Positions 26,505 through 36,210 of a stretch of 64,000 nucleotides of DNA are shown piece after piece (position 1 is the stretch's first letter; each line of letters starts with the position of its first letter). A program made the position numbers and the translations under genes. This DNA is from DATGFK01 sp040007395 (GTDB taxonomy: Bacteria; Chloroflexota; Anaerolineae; Aggregatilineales; UBA2796): NCBI GenBank assembly GCA_040007395.1, contig JBDTVG010000185.1:1-64000 (forward strand). The letters run 5' to 3'. Under the pieces are notes generated by a model. The model had not been told where the DNA came from. It searched no databases and saw nothing but the letters and a program-made list of their open reading frames with translations.

Positions 26505-28895
26505 GTGAATAATAATAGGCTTATGGATCGATCTGATTTAGATGGACTTGATCCCCTTTATACACAGGATCTTCCCCCTGAAATAGATTTGGATCGTCTG
26601 ACAAAGCTAGCCTCAAAACTGCTGCACGCTCCTATAACATTCATTTCTCTCATCAGTGCAGAAAATCAATTTATTACAAGCCATGTCGGGTTAACGGATT
26701 CGATAACGACAAGCCATAAACTTCCTCTTGCCGAGTCAATCTGCCAACAAGTCATCACTTTGGCAGCACCGTTTGTGATTGAAAATGCGGGGGACCATCC
26801 TGAATTCCGCAACACAGTGGAATTCCGCTCTCTGAAGTTTGCAGCCTGTATCGCTATCCCGCTTATCACTCGCGATGGAGTCGGGAAGGGCATGTTCTGT
26901 GCGATGGATACAGACTCCCGACATTGGACTGAAGAGGATCTTGACACACTGCACGATCTGGCTGCACTCGCGACAAACCAGCTTGGGCTATGGCATCTCT
27001 TGAAACACAAGGAAGAAGCCTTATCAAAGCTAATGGTGAGTGAAACCGCCTATCGTCAGCTTTTTGAAAACAGTATCGATGGAATTCTACTCTCGCGTTC
27101 TAATGGAGACATCTTCTTTGCCAATCCTGAGGCCTGCCGTATCTTTGGACGCACAGCACAAGAAATTCAAAGTGTCGGGCGAGATGGCTTGATTGATGCT
27201 AGCGATCCACGCCTTCAGCTTGGTTTAGCTGAACGAGCGCGGACTGGGAAGTTTAAAGGGGAGATCACCATGCGGCGGTTGGATGGAAGTACTTTCCCCG
27301 CAGAAATTTCAACCAGCAAATATCGCAGCGATATCAATCCCGACCAGACAAGTATGATCATCCGCGATATTACCCAGCGGAAGCAAGTGGAAGCGGCGCT
27401 CCTTGAAATTGAACAGCGTTACCGAACTGTGGTGTCAGTGCTGGCGGAAGGGATTATTCTCCAAAATTCTGAGGGCAGTATTCAGGCCTGCAATAGTAGT
27501 GCCGAGCGAATTCTTGGGTTAACGGCTGACCAGATGATGGGACGCAAGTCAATCGACCCTCAGTGGCGCGTGATCCACCCCGACGGCACCCCTTTTCCGA
27601 GTGAGACACGTCCGACAACGGTCACATTGTCTACAGGTAAGCCACAAACTGATGTTGTGATGGGAATCTACAAACCAGACGGCAGCTTGTCATGGGTTTC
27701 GAATAGCGCACAGCCACTCTGGCGCGAAAATGAAGAACTGCCCTATGCAGTCGTAAGCTCCTTTGATGACATTACGACGCAAAAACAACTTGAAATTTCG
27801 CTGCGGGAAAAAGATGAGATTTTCAGACAGCTTGCCAACCACCTTTATCTGGCAATCTGGTTACGGGACGCGCACGATAACCGGATGATCTATATGAGTC
27901 CTGCCTACGCAACGATTACTGGTCGGACTCTGGAGAGTATTCTCGAAAATCCGGCTTCATTACTTGAGATAATCCATCCCGAAGACTTGAACCGGGTTCT
28001 GCAAACACGTAAACGCCATATTGAAGACAGTTTTGGGATGGAGTACCGCATTATTAGGAAGGATGGCGCTGTCCGCTGGATTCGCGCTCATACTTTCCCC
28101 ATCGCCGATGATAAGGGCGTTGTCTACCGGATTGCTGGGATTTCCGAAGATATAACGCTCCGTAAAGAAGCAGAAGCTACTGAAATCGAGCTTCAAATCG
28201 AGCGCGAAAGGGTTGACCTGTTGAAGCGCTTTCTTAGCGGCGCATCGCATGACTTCCGCACCCCGCTGACGATAGTGTCCAGCAGTTTATACCTACTTGG
28301 AATAGCAGAGGATACCGAAACCCGACGAAATCATCTTGATAAAATCAATGATCAAGTGCAGCGCATCCAAACACTTGTCGAGAGTCTTTTTGAACTCTCA
28401 CGTCTGGATATGGCTTCTAACGAGTTATATCTCGACTCTAGGGATTTGAATATGTTGATTCAAAACGTCTGTGACGACCAAAAGCTATTGATGGCCCCAA
28501 AACGCATTCGCTTGAACCTCAAGCTAGCGCAGCGCTTACCCCGGATTTTTGTGGACCAAATGGAAATCAGTTTAGCGATACAACATATTCTGGTCAATGC
28601 GATCAACTACTCGGCACAAGACGGAGAAATTATCGTTTCTACAGAACAGCAGGCTGATGCCTCTCTACTCCTAAAGATACAGGATAAGGGGATAGGGATA
28701 AGCGATACTGATCTCCCTCACATTTTTGATCGTTTCTACCGGGCCGACCCTGCGCGAAGCATCAATACTGGGGGCTTGGGACTTGGCTTGAGTATCGCCC
28801 AAAGAATAGTGGAGGCGCATCAAGGATCGATTAGTGTTCAGAGTACATTGGGACAAGGCAGCACGTTTAGCCTAGTCCTGCCTAAATTTAAGTAA
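26505..28895 (+). CDS. GAF-PAS-PAS-PAS sensor histidine kinase
   Basis: 796 residues without membrane segments. A GAF domain (about 15-165, SLISAENQFITSHVG, LAESICQQVI) is followed by three PAS domains (about 175-295, 300-425 and 435-555), the last with a PAC-like tail YRIAGISEDITLRKEAE. HisKA has GASHDFRTPLTIV. HATPase shows HILVNAINYS, QDKGIGISD and GLGLGLSIAQRI. It lies between the transporter and the PfkB kinase but is less G+C-rich than they are, so it may be an insertion into an older transporter-kinase operon. No cognate regulator is adjacent. Confidence 0.93.
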   Translation: MNNNRLMDRSDLDGLDPLYTQDLPPEIDLDRLTKLASKLLHAPITFISLISAENQFITSHVGLTDSITTSHKLPLAESICQQVITLAAPFVIENAGDHPEFRNTVEFRSLKFAACIAIPLITRDGVGKGMFCAMDTDSRHWTEEDLDTLHDLAALATNQLGLWHLLKHKEEALSKLMVSETAYRQLFENSIDGILLSRSNGDIFFANPEACRIFGRTAQEIQSVGRDGLIDASDPRLQLGLAERARTGKFKGEITMRRLDGSTFPAEISTSKYRSDINPDQTSMIIRDITQRKQVEAALLEIEQRYRTVVSVLAEGIILQNSEGSIQACNSSAERILGLTADQMMGRKSIDPQWRVIHPDGTPFPSETRPTTVTLSTGKPQTDVVMGIYKPDGSLSWVSNSAQPLWRENEELPYAVVSSFDDITTQKQLEISLREKDEIFRQLANHLYLAIWLRDAHDNRMIYMSPAYATITGRTLESILENPASLLEIIHPEDLNRVLQTRKRHIEDSFGMEYRIIRKDGAVRWIRAHTFPIADDKGVVYRIAGISEDITLRKEAEATEIELQIERERVDLLKRFLSGASHDFRTPLTIVSSSLYLLGIAEDTETRRNHLDKINDQVQRIQTLVESLFELSRLDMASNELYLDSRDLNMLIQNVCDDQKLLMAPKRIRLNLKLAQRLPRIFVDQMEISLAIQHILVNAINYSAQDGEIIVSTEQQADASLLLKIQDKGIGISDTDLPHIFDRFYRADPARSINTGGLGLGLSIAQRIVEAHQGSISVQSTLGQGSTFSLVLPKFK

Positions 28896-28902
28896 AATCA
28901 CC

Positions 28903-29853
28903 ATGAACCCAAAAATCGTGACGATTGGCGACCTGACCGCCGACATCGTAATGCCTGTCAAACTGCCTATCGCACCGGGCGACTCGCAGCAGATACCTTG
29001 GTACAGGGTCGAACCGGGCGGCGCGGGCAACTTTCTGCTGGCGGGTCAGCGTCTTGGCGCACAGATGATCGCGCTTGGCGCACTTGGGGATGATCTATTT
29101 GGGCGGTATGTGCTGGATGTGCTGCGCGACGAAGGGGTCAATGTCGAAGGGATAGCGATCTCCACGCAGGTTCCGACGACGATGGTAGCAGTGTTGTTTG
29201 AGCCGGACGCAGGCAAGTTCAGCTATGTTTGGCACGGTGGCGGCGGCGAGACTCTCACGCTTAGTCCGGCGGCAATGCACAGCATCGATCAAGGCGATGC
29301 GCTGTTCATGCAAGGCTTCACACTGTGCGAGGCGAGTTTGCATCCATTGGTGGATTATGCGTTGGCCTCCGGCAAACCAATCTGGTACGACGTTGGCCCC
29401 GCCACCAAATATATCCCCGACCCGGATCGCGCCCGAATCCGTGAACACACTTATGCGCTGTTGACCACCGAGGATGAACTACCCACTATTGCTAATGGGT
29501 TGACGGGGCAAGCCGCCTACGATTTTCTACTAGACGTTGGCTCACAACTGCTGGTGATTAAGCGTGGCGAACTCGGCTGTCGTGTTATCAGCCATAGCGG
29601 ACAGATCGATGTTCCGGGCTTTACGGTCACTGTGCGCGATCTGGTTGGGGCGGGCGACAGCTTCAACGCGGCGTTCATCTATGGCACGCTGTGCGGGCTT
29701 ACCCTGCAAGAAGCCGCGATATTGGCGAATGCCGCTGGGGGAGCCAAAGTGCAAAAGCTTGGCACAGGCCGCGCCATGCCCACTCGCGCCGAAATCGCCG
29801 CCGTGTTAGCCGCCGCCGGGGTAAGCGTGGGGATTGATCTCGACGCGGAATAA
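28903..29853 (+). CDS. PfkB-family sugar/nucleoside kinase
   Basis: 316 residues. The N-terminal VTIGDLTADIVMPVKLP and GGAGNFLLAGQRLGA match the substrate-binding strand and first PfkB signature region. The second signature is DLVGAGDSFNAAFIYG with the catalytic Asp in GAGD. The family phosphorylates ribose, adenosine, other nucleosides, or fructose derivatives. Its closeness to a nucleoside-type importer suggests it acts on the imported nucleoside or its ribose; this is inference. It begins 7 nt after the sensor kinase stop. Confidence 0.88.
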   Translation: MNPKIVTIGDLTADIVMPVKLPIAPGDSQQIPWYRVEPGGAGNFLLAGQRLGAQMIALGALGDDLFGRYVLDVLRDEGVNVEGIAISTQVPTTMVAVLFEPDAGKFSYVWHGGGGETLTLSPAAMHSIDQGDALFMQGFTLCEASLHPLVDYALASGKPIWYDVGPATKYIPDPDRARIREHTYALLTTEDELPTIANGLTGQAAYDFLLDVGSQLLVIKRGELGCRVISHSGQIDVPGFTVTVRDLVGAGDSFNAAFIYGTLCGLTLQEAAILANAAGGAKVQKLGTGRAMPTRAEIAAVLAAAGVSVGIDLDAE

Positions 29854-29876
29854 TCAGGAGGGTTCCTGAAATAGAT

Positions 29877-30260
29877 ATGCCATCAAAAATACCAGCTTAT
29901 GTGCGAGAGGACGGAACCTTTTGTGTAGTCGTGGAATTCGAGACTATACAGGACGCTACCAACCTACGGGATCAAGTCACCCAATGGTGCAATGAATGGA
30001 TTGAAGAAAACAAAACGGTACATCGCGTTGGGATAAGTGACGATCTTTCTGTTGATGATGTAGAACGATTGCCGGATTACTTTGAGATTTTTACAAGCCC
30101 ACCCTATATTATCAAAGCCGAAGATGATCAGTTGTGGCTTCGTTTGGATGGCATGTATTCTTACTGGTGGAGAGATTGGCTAGCTCGTATCGGGGTCAGC
30201 TTAACCCGTGCCTTGCCAGAACTGCGCTTGCACAAAATCTCAATAAATTGTGGCGAGTAA
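29877..30260 (+). CDS. Hypothetical protein
   Basis: 127 residues, acidic, soluble, rich in Trp (WCNEWIEENK, YWWRDWLARIG). It has no recognised domain. AGGAGGG lies 14 nt upstream of the ATG, further than usual. The frame is well defined and closes 40 nt before the end of the convergent gene at 30.3 kb. Together with that gene it forms an orphan pair in a stretch of lower G+C. Confidence 0.55.
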   Translation: MPSKIPAYVREDGTFCVVVEFETIQDATNLRDQVTQWCNEWIEENKTVHRVGISDDLSVDDVERLPDYFEIFTSPPYIIKAEDDQLWLRLDGMYSYWWRDWLARIGVSLTRALPELRLHKISINCGE

Positions 30261-30299
30261 TTTTATGCGGCTAACGAAAGCTCAGCAGCAGCAATATAT

Positions 30300-31451
30300 T
30301 TATCGGTAAAAATAGCCATTTTCTTGAAATTGGGCGATGCGTTCTTGAGGGACACTCGCTGAAAAATCTCTCATAAATTCAACATGGCTTGCGCCTTCGT
30401 TTAGGTAGGGATATATAACAAAATCCGGCATGATGCTAAATATCGTACTCCAATTAAAATCAGCCAAATCACGCGCAACTCGCCTGAGCAATTTTTGCCC
30501 GAAAGTACATCCTCTGGAACTCAATCCCATTTCCTGACCTAACAATCTGCACGCTTCACGGAGATCGTCGTCCAGTAAACCCCATAAGTCAGCTACGTCG
30601 CCATTATAAAAATTATGGGGATTCCATAAATAACCCGCTAAGGATTGCCGCTTTGCTATTGTCTCCTGTCGATCACTTTCATAGATTACGCCAAGGGTTG
30701 GCGGAAAAAAGTCCCATCCTACGCTGGCAACCGAGTAGCATAAGGTCACGTTAAAAACTGGTTCTGTAATCTCGACATTTGCCAATGCTTTTGGGATTAA
30801 TTGGACAAACGCCTTATGAAGGCGCTCACCAAGTGCTTTTTGTGTTTCTTCTTTGCGTGGACGGCGATACACTAACCTCTGACCATTAACGCCATAGTAT
30901 CCGGCGATAGTATGCAGTACGCCACGCTTGGAATAAGTAATTTCAAAGCGAGAGTTTGAGCCTTCAATGCGGGCTAGCTTGCCATTGGTGTAATGATAAT
31001 TTTCTATTTTACTCCATCTCGGTTCTGAAAACGGAGGTTGAGCTAATACTTCATAGCGGACAATGTGATCATCGACAAAATATTGTCGATTAACATTAAT
31101 TAGCTTGTGATCCACATCATAACGTGTGCCTTCAGTAACTGCCCCATTCTGCACATAGAATAGTTCAACGACTTTACCAAATGCCTGATTATAACGAACA
31201 ACGACAAGCTGGTTATCCTTATTGAAGCCATATTGAGCAAAGGTAGCACGTTCAAGATTATTTTTTGGTTCACGTGGGATTACGCGCCCCCTAGAGAATT
31301 GTTCGCGCTCATGGAAAAAAGGTTCTGGTCGATAAAGGAATCCATCGACCCATTCCCAGCGAACAGCTTGGGACTCACAGCGCTGTTTCAAAACGTCATA
31401 TTCCGCTTGAGCAGTTTCAAAACGTTCTTTTAGGGATAACATGCCACTCAT
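30300..31451 (-). CDS. Hypothetical protein
   Basis: 383 residues, no signal peptide or membrane helix. The first half is strand-rich with repeated Y/F-containing segments (VELFYVQNGAVTEGTRYDVD, NYHYTNGKLARIEGSNSRFE, YSKRGVLHTIAGYYGVNGQR), reminiscent of short beta-repeat folds. The second half is mixed helical (LREACRLLGQEMGLSSRG). The first Met or the fourth (ATG at 31442) may start it. I recognise no family. Lower G+C than the flanking transporter and molybdoenzyme genes suggests recent acquisition. Confidence 0.6.
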   Translation of the reverse strand: MSGMLSLKERFETAQAEYDVLKQRCESQAVRWEWVDGFLYRPEPFFHEREQFSRGRVIPREPKNNLERATFAQYGFNKDNQLVVVRYNQAFGKVVELFYVQNGAVTEGTRYDVDHKLINVNRQYFVDDHIVRYEVLAQPPFSEPRWSKIENYHYTNGKLARIEGSNSRFEITYSKRGVLHTIAGYYGVNGQRLVYRRPRKEETQKALGERLHKAFVQLIPKALANVEITEPVFNVTLCYSVASVGWDFFPPTLGVIYESDRQETIAKRQSLAGYLWNPHNFYNGDVADLWGLLDDDLREACRLLGQEMGLSSRGCTFGQKLLRRVARDLADFNWSTIFSIMPDFVIYPYLNEGASHVEFMRDFSASVPQERIAQFQENGYFYR

Positions 31452-31487
31452 TTGCGTATACTTTCTACTGACATACTGAATGGTCTA

Positions 31488-32321
31488 TTAACGCGCATCG
31501 AGTTTGGAGCGATGCAACACCCCTTGCAACTGTGGAGCGCTTAACACCGCCTCGACTGCGCCGCCGCCAATAGCCAGCGACTTATCGGAGATCGTAAAGC
31601 AGTATTCGCGTTTGGCGCGTGGATCGAGATCTCCAATCTTGAGGCCAGCCCGCACAACCGTATCGTTATCGACCAAGCCGCGTAGCACCCCATCGAAGGG
31701 CGCGATGATAGGCTGATCGGCAACACGGGCAATGATCGCGCCCGCTTGAACGTATTCGCCCACCACGACTACCTGCGTCACTGCGCCATCGACAGGCGCA
31801 CGCAGCACCCGATCTCCGACTTTGCCGTTGACATTGCCGGGTTGCCCAGTATCCGGTTCGGCGCTGCCTTCCCAGATCACACGCCCTAGATGGTGTCCAC
31901 GATTGGTTTCGATCACAGCGTGGCAGTCTACCCCCGCCGTAAAACCGGGGCCAAGCGCGATCACCAGCGGCGCATCTTGCAAGGTCGTGTCGAGATTCAC
32001 TTTGGCGACCCGTGCATCAATGACCACTGTGGGACGCAGCGCGGCAATCGCTTCGCGGCTCGAATCGACAATGACTGAGATGACATCGTGCATGATCATC
32101 TCTGGCACTTGCGCGTAACTCACCCGACGTGCCGCGACTCCGCCGACGATTACGCCACCATTATGTACACACGCTCCATAGCTCACGGTGGTGCGAACCA
32201 GCAGCGGGTGGGCAAGTTCGGTCATGGCGATGGGGAAGCCCGCCTTGAACAAACGGTAGGCTACCCCGGAACCAAGATCGCCCGCGCCGCGAATCAGGAT
32301 CAGCGTATCAAACAATGCCAT
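31488..32321 (-). CDS. EF2563-type molybdenum hydroxylase maturation protein
   Basis: 277 residues. ILIRGAGDLGSGVAYRLFKA is a Rossmann-type nucleotide loop, and LIVRT-like and VHNGGVIVGG segments follow. The family label is selenium-dependent molybdenum hydroxylase system protein (EF2563/YqeB). A lipoyl-like barrel at about 160-235 (GDRVLRAPVDGAVTQVVVVG) is characteristic. These proteins help insert or mature the cofactor of Mo hydroxylases, although the exact step is not established. The start overlaps the Mo subunit gene by 14 nt, so both are translated from one mRNA. Confidence 0.85.
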   Translation of the reverse strand: MALFDTLILIRGAGDLGSGVAYRLFKAGFPIAMTELAHPLLVRTTVSYGACVHNGGVIVGGVAARRVSYAQVPEMIMHDVISVIVDSSREAIAALRPTVVIDARVAKVNLDTTLQDAPLVIALGPGFTAGVDCHAVIETNRGHHLGRVIWEGSAEPDTGQPGNVNGKVGDRVLRAPVDGAVTQVVVVGEYVQAGAIIARVADQPIIAPFDGVLRGLVDNDTVVRAGLKIGDLDPRAKREYCFTISDKSLAIGGGAVEAVLSAPQLQGVLHRSKLDAR

Positions 32322-34569
32322 TGGCAGCCCGTGACTCCCGCGCCAACAAATGGCTCACCACACGATCCGGAGTCATCGGGATTGCGTCGATCCATACGCC
32401 AGTTGCATCATGAACGGCGGCGGCAACGGCAGGCGCAACGGTCAAGAATGGCATCTCTGCCATACCGCGTGCGCCCCACGGCCCAATCGGATCGGCATAT
32501 TCCAGAATGACCGATTTCACTTCGTGTGGAACGTCCAGCACCGTTGGAATTAAGTAAGTAGATAGGTATGGATTGCGGATCGTGCCGTCCACGCTGATCA
32601 GGTGTTCCAGTACCGTGTAACCTTGCGCCTGCACGACTGCCCCTTCGATTTGACCCTGCACAAGTTGAGGGTTGACCGCACGGCCTACGTCATTTGCCGA
32701 TACCACGCGGATCACATCAATGTGGCCTGTTTCAATATCGACCTCAACTTCAATCGCCTGCGCCACATAGCCATAGGCAAAGTTTGGTTCAGCCCGTCCC
32801 GTGTCGGGATCGTAGGCTGTTGTTGTTGGTGGGCGATACTGGAAATTACCGATGGCGGGACGTTCCTCGTTTTCCCACGCTTGCAATGCTTTTTCCGCCG
32901 CGCCGCGAATCGCGTTACCTGCCATAAAGGTCAAGCGTGAGGCCGACGCGCTACCCGATGTTTGCGTTTCGGCGGTATCGTGCGAGAGCAGTTGCACACA
33001 TTCCAACGGTACGCCTACCGCATCGGCGGTCATCTGGGCGAAGACGGTGTGCGCCCCTTGACCAACTTCCGCGCCTGCCTGCCGCACAATGACACGCTCG
33101 ATGTCCGTCTCGCCATACAGTTCAATGGTTGCCCAACTCTGTTCAGGGAAGCCGAAGCTAAAGCCGATATTCTTGAAGCCACAGGCAAAGCCAACCCCGC
33201 GCCGCTTCGACTGGTCAATGGGCTGCGCCAACGGCTTGCGCTTCCAGCCTTGCGGAGTTTGCTCCCAGTACCCGCTTTCCTCGGCGCATTTTTCCACCAC
33301 TTCGGGGATCGTAACGCCTTTAGGCAGGGGTGTCCCTACCGAGAGTAGATCGCCTTCGTGCAGCACATTCCGCGCTCGAATCTCAACAGGATCGAGATTG
33401 AGCAGATCCGCCAATTTATTGATCTGCCCTTCGGCGGCAAAGGCTCCTTGGGGGCCACCAAAGCCGCGAAACGCGCCCGACGGAATATTGTTGGTGTACA
33501 TGCCATAAGTATCTAAATGGATATTCGGCACGCTGTACGGGCCGGAAACGAGCAGTTGTGCATTGCCCATGACCTTTGCCGTCGTGTAGGCATACGCGCC
33601 GCCGTCACCGTAGAGTGATCCTTCAATAGCGACAATCTTGCCAGCGCGAGTTGCACCCCATTTGGTATGGATCGTCACCGGGTGACGCTTGTGATGGCCC
33701 CGGATCGACTCTTCGCGGCTCCAAATAATCTTGACGGGACGGCGTAATTTCCACGCTGCCAACGCCAGAATGATCTGCACAGACATATCTTCACGTCCGC
33801 CGAATGCACCGCCAATCGCTGGGTAGATCACCCGTACCTCGTCGGCTGGCAGTTCGAGCGCATGGGCGATCTGTTCTTGATCTTCGTGCGTCCACTGCCC
33901 TGCCACGATGACCGTTACGCGACCTTGCTCATCGATATAACCGAGGCCGGCTTCCGGTTGCAAGTAGGCGTGTTCCTGCCATGAAGTGGTATAAGTGCCT
34001 TCGACCACCACCTCGGCCTGATCCCAACCGGCTTGCATATCGCCTTTGCGGATGCGGAAATGACACAGAATATTGTTGGGCGACTCGGCGTGCAGCTGCG
34101 GCGCATCGTCTTTGATCGCTTCTTCCGCATCGGTCACAATCGGCAGATCTTCATACTCAACGGTGATCAGATCGCGGGCGGCAGCGGCGGATTCCTCAGA
34201 ATCTGCCACGACAATCGCGACCTGATCGGCAAGGCAGCGCACAATGTCTGTGCCGGGTTTGCTGCTGCCGGGACCACACAACACTGGCTGATCACTGATG
34301 ACAAGACCGTACTCATTACACGGCACATCTCGCGCTGTGAAGATTGCCACCACTCCGGGATGCTTTTCGGCAAATGAGGTGTCTACCGAAATGACCCGCG
34401 CATGGACACGATCCGAGAAACGCACTTTCATCCATAGCTGCCCATCAATATTGATGTCGCCGGGGTAGGCTGTCTCTCCGGTGACTTTGCCCACAGCATC
34501 GAGGCGGCGCACCGATTGCCCGACGGAGTGTCCCACAACGCCTGTATCCAGCGATGGCTGTTCGGTCAT
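32308..34569 (-). CDS. Xanthine dehydrogenase-family molybdopterin-binding subunit
   Basis: About 753 residues from the ATG at 34569, which has GGGGGAT just upstream; an in-frame GTG lies 12 nt further upstream. GGAFGGREDMSVQ, GAFRGFGGPQG, VGQGAHTVFAQ and the late GARGMAEMPF, with the expected catalytic Glu, identify the aldehyde/xanthine oxidase large subunit, which carries the molybdopterin cytosine dinucleotide. Partner FeS and FAD subunits are not in the window. The upstream neighbour is a tiny membrane protein and the downstream one a maturation factor. The substrate may be a purine or another N-heterocycle. Confidence 0.92.
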   Translation of the reverse strand: MTEQPSLDTGVVGHSVGQSVRRLDAVGKVTGETAYPGDINIDGQLWMKVRFSDRVHARVISVDTSFAEKHPGVVAIFTARDVPCNEYGLVISDQPVLCGPGSSKPGTDIVRCLADQVAIVVADSEESAAAARDLITVEYEDLPIVTDAEEAIKDDAPQLHAESPNNILCHFRIRKGDMQAGWDQAEVVVEGTYTTSWQEHAYLQPEAGLGYIDEQGRVTVIVAGQWTHEDQEQIAHALELPADEVRVIYPAIGGAFGGREDMSVQIILALAAWKLRRPVKIIWSREESIRGHHKRHPVTIHTKWGATRAGKIVAIEGSLYGDGGAYAYTTAKVMGNAQLLVSGPYSVPNIHLDTYGMYTNNIPSGAFRGFGGPQGAFAAEGQINKLADLLNLDPVEIRARNVLHEGDLLSVGTPLPKGVTIPEVVEKCAEESGYWEQTPQGWKRKPLAQPIDQSKRRGVGFACGFKNIGFSFGFPEQSWATIELYGETDIERVIVRQAGAEVGQGAHTVFAQMTADAVGVPLECVQLLSHDTAETQTSGSASASRLTFMAGNAIRGAAEKALQAWENEERPAIGNFQYRPPTTTAYDPDTGRAEPNFAYGYVAQAIEVEVDIETGHIDVIRVVSANDVGRAVNPQLVQGQIEGAVVQAQGYTVLEHLISVDGTIRNPYLSTYLIPTVLDVPHEVKSVILEYADPIGPWGARGMAEMPFLTVAPAVAAAVHDATGVWIDAIPMTPDRVVSHLLARESRAANGIV

Positions 34570-34581
34570 TGATCCCCCCAC

Positions 34582-34899
34582 TTAGCGTCTTTTTTGTTTC
34601 TTCAAATCTTTCTGTTTGGGTGGCAGCGGCATGGCCTTAACATCGTTAGGATCGTTGCCGACGAGTATCGACACCAAAAAGAACGCGAAGGCCATTAGCA
34701 CAAACCAGATTCCGAGCGTAAAACCGACCCGCGCCTGCGTAATAACTGCATTGGAAACTACTGCTCGCACTTGCGGCATTTTGAGTACCACCAGTTCGGT
34801 AATAGCATAGGCGACTGCCAACATGCCTACTACCAAAAACAGTGCAAAAACTGGATACAATGGGCTACGCTTACGCTCTACTTCTGCTTTTTTAACCAT
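34582..34899 (-). CDS. Small membrane protein with two helices
   Basis: 105 residues. Hydrophobic segments at about 14-38 and 54-76 are framed by a basic start (KKAEVERKRS) and a very basic tail (PPKQKDLKKQKRR). It lies directly upstream of the Mo subunit on the same strand with no gap, so it is likely co-transcribed. I recognise no family. Co-occurrence with the hydroxylase may be accidental. Confidence 0.6.
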   Translation of the reverse strand: MVKKAEVERKRSPLYPVFALFLVVGMLAVAYAITELVVLKMPQVRAVVSNAVITQARVGFTLGIWFVLMAFAFFLVSILVGNDPNDVKAMPLPPKQKDLKKQKRR

Positions 34900-35009
34900 G
34901 AGATATTCCTTCCGATAAATTATTTATTCATTATATACCATGTGTTGGCTGTGAATTCGATGTTTGATTCGCACAACCCCACGATAACTAGATTTCCGTA
35001 AGAACCGCT

Positions 35010-35735
35010 TTATAGCCGTTCCAGCACCAAAAAATGTGACAACCCAAAGACACGCAGCGGCGTTGATTCAAGGGTGTACAGCACAGAACGGACAAACCGA
35101 CCTGCCTTTGGGTAGCGCCGCACAATGTTGTCGAAGCCGGGAAACACCCGCAAATGGGCGACGATTCGCACGGGTTGGCCTTCAAATAGGCCGCGCAGTC
35201 CATGCCCAGTGTAAACTCGGACGTGTGGCGCGAGTCGGTTGCGTAGGAAGTCTGGCAAATAGTTGATCAGTGGGATGTTGCCAAAATGATACACGCCGCG
35301 CCAGTAGAAACCGTGTGTCTCGAAAGGCCACCACCGATTTGGGCAGTACAGGATTATCCGTCCACCGGGCTGGGTCACTCGCACCATTTCGGCGGCGGCA
35401 GCGTGATCATCCTGCACATGCTCGATCACTTCGTTGGAAAAGACGAGATCGAACCGTTTAGCCGGATAAGGCAGATGTTCGGCAACTGCGACAATCGCGT
35501 GAGGTGTTTCCTTGCGGGCAATGACAACTCGCTCTGGTTCGATCTCAATCGCTTCGACGTTGGGTGTAAAACGTCGCCGGAACTGCGCGGAATACGTGCC
35601 GATGCCGCAGCCCACTTCAAGGATCGTGGCTCCGGTCAGCTTGACCCACTGTTCGACCAGTTGCAGGCGACGTTCCTGCCCACTGCGCCAGACATAACTC
35701 GGTTCTCCACGCTCGGCAGCCAGTTCAGACGGCAT
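35010..35735 (-). CDS. SAM-dependent methyltransferase (Methyltransf_11 type)
   Basis: 241 residues, class I Rossmann methyltransferase. Motif I is ATILEVGCGIGTYSAQF, the acidic strand end is VEAIEIEPERV, and motif IV-like FDLVFSNEVIEHV follows. VTQPGGRIILYCPNRWWPFE completes the fold. The substrate is unknown; the family includes methylases of quinones, sugars and lipids. It is isolated on the minus strand. Confidence 0.85.
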   Translation of the reverse strand: MPSELAAERGEPSYVWRSGQERRLQLVEQWVKLTGATILEVGCGIGTYSAQFRRRFTPNVEAIEIEPERVVIARKETPHAIVAVAEHLPYPAKRFDLVFSNEVIEHVQDDHAAAAEMVRVTQPGGRIILYCPNRWWPFETHGFYWRGVYHFGNIPLINYLPDFLRNRLAPHVRVYTGHGLRGLFEGQPVRIVAHLRVFPGFDNIVRRYPKAGRFVRSVLYTLESTPLRVFGLSHFLVLERL

Positions 35736-35867
35736 AATTCCTCAATGTTGGCGAGATTGTTCAAGAAAAATTGTGTGGCTAGTCTATCACGACTCGTGGC
35801 TGTGACAAAACCCGCGTGAGACGCTACACTTTGCCTGACCGTCTATTCATGAGATTGCGAGGGATTT

Positions 35868-36158
35868 ATGAACGAAGTCCTGTCCGCTGATGATATTAAA
35901 AACCATCTTGGGGCGCTGCCCGGTTGGCATCTGGAAAATGGCGAGATCACTCGCACGATAGAATTGGCAAGTTTCCCCACCGCCGTGATGTTTGTTGGGG
36001 CGGTGGGTCATATTGCTGAGTCCGCTGGACACCATCCCGACATCGTGATCAAGTATTGCAAGGTGACGCTTTCGCTGGTGTCGCACGATGCAGGCGGCCT
36101 AACCGAAGCCGACTTTTCGCTTGCCGCCCGAATCGATCATCTAATTCAGGGTGCGTAA
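35868..36158 (+). CDS. phhB: 4a-hydroxytetrahydrobiopterin dehydratase (PCD/DCoH)
   Basis: 96 residues, the full family length. The signature SAGHHPDIVIKYCKVTLSLVSHDAGGLTEAD includes the two His of HHPD and the later His and Asp, with SH in place of the more usual TH. The enzyme recycles oxidised pterin cofactor or acts as a dimerisation cofactor. No aromatic hydroxylase is adjacent, so its substrate could be another pterin, such as that of molybdenum cofactor metabolism, which is active in this window. Confidence 0.92.
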   Translation: MNEVLSADDIKNHLGALPGWHLENGEITRTIELASFPTAVMFVGAVGHIAESAGHHPDIVIKYCKVTLSLVSHDAGGLTEADFSLAARIDHLIQGA

Positions 36159-36210
36159 GGTACATTTGCTAACGATAATTCTGTAGGTTATATAGCCTTG
36201 CAGGCTTAAT

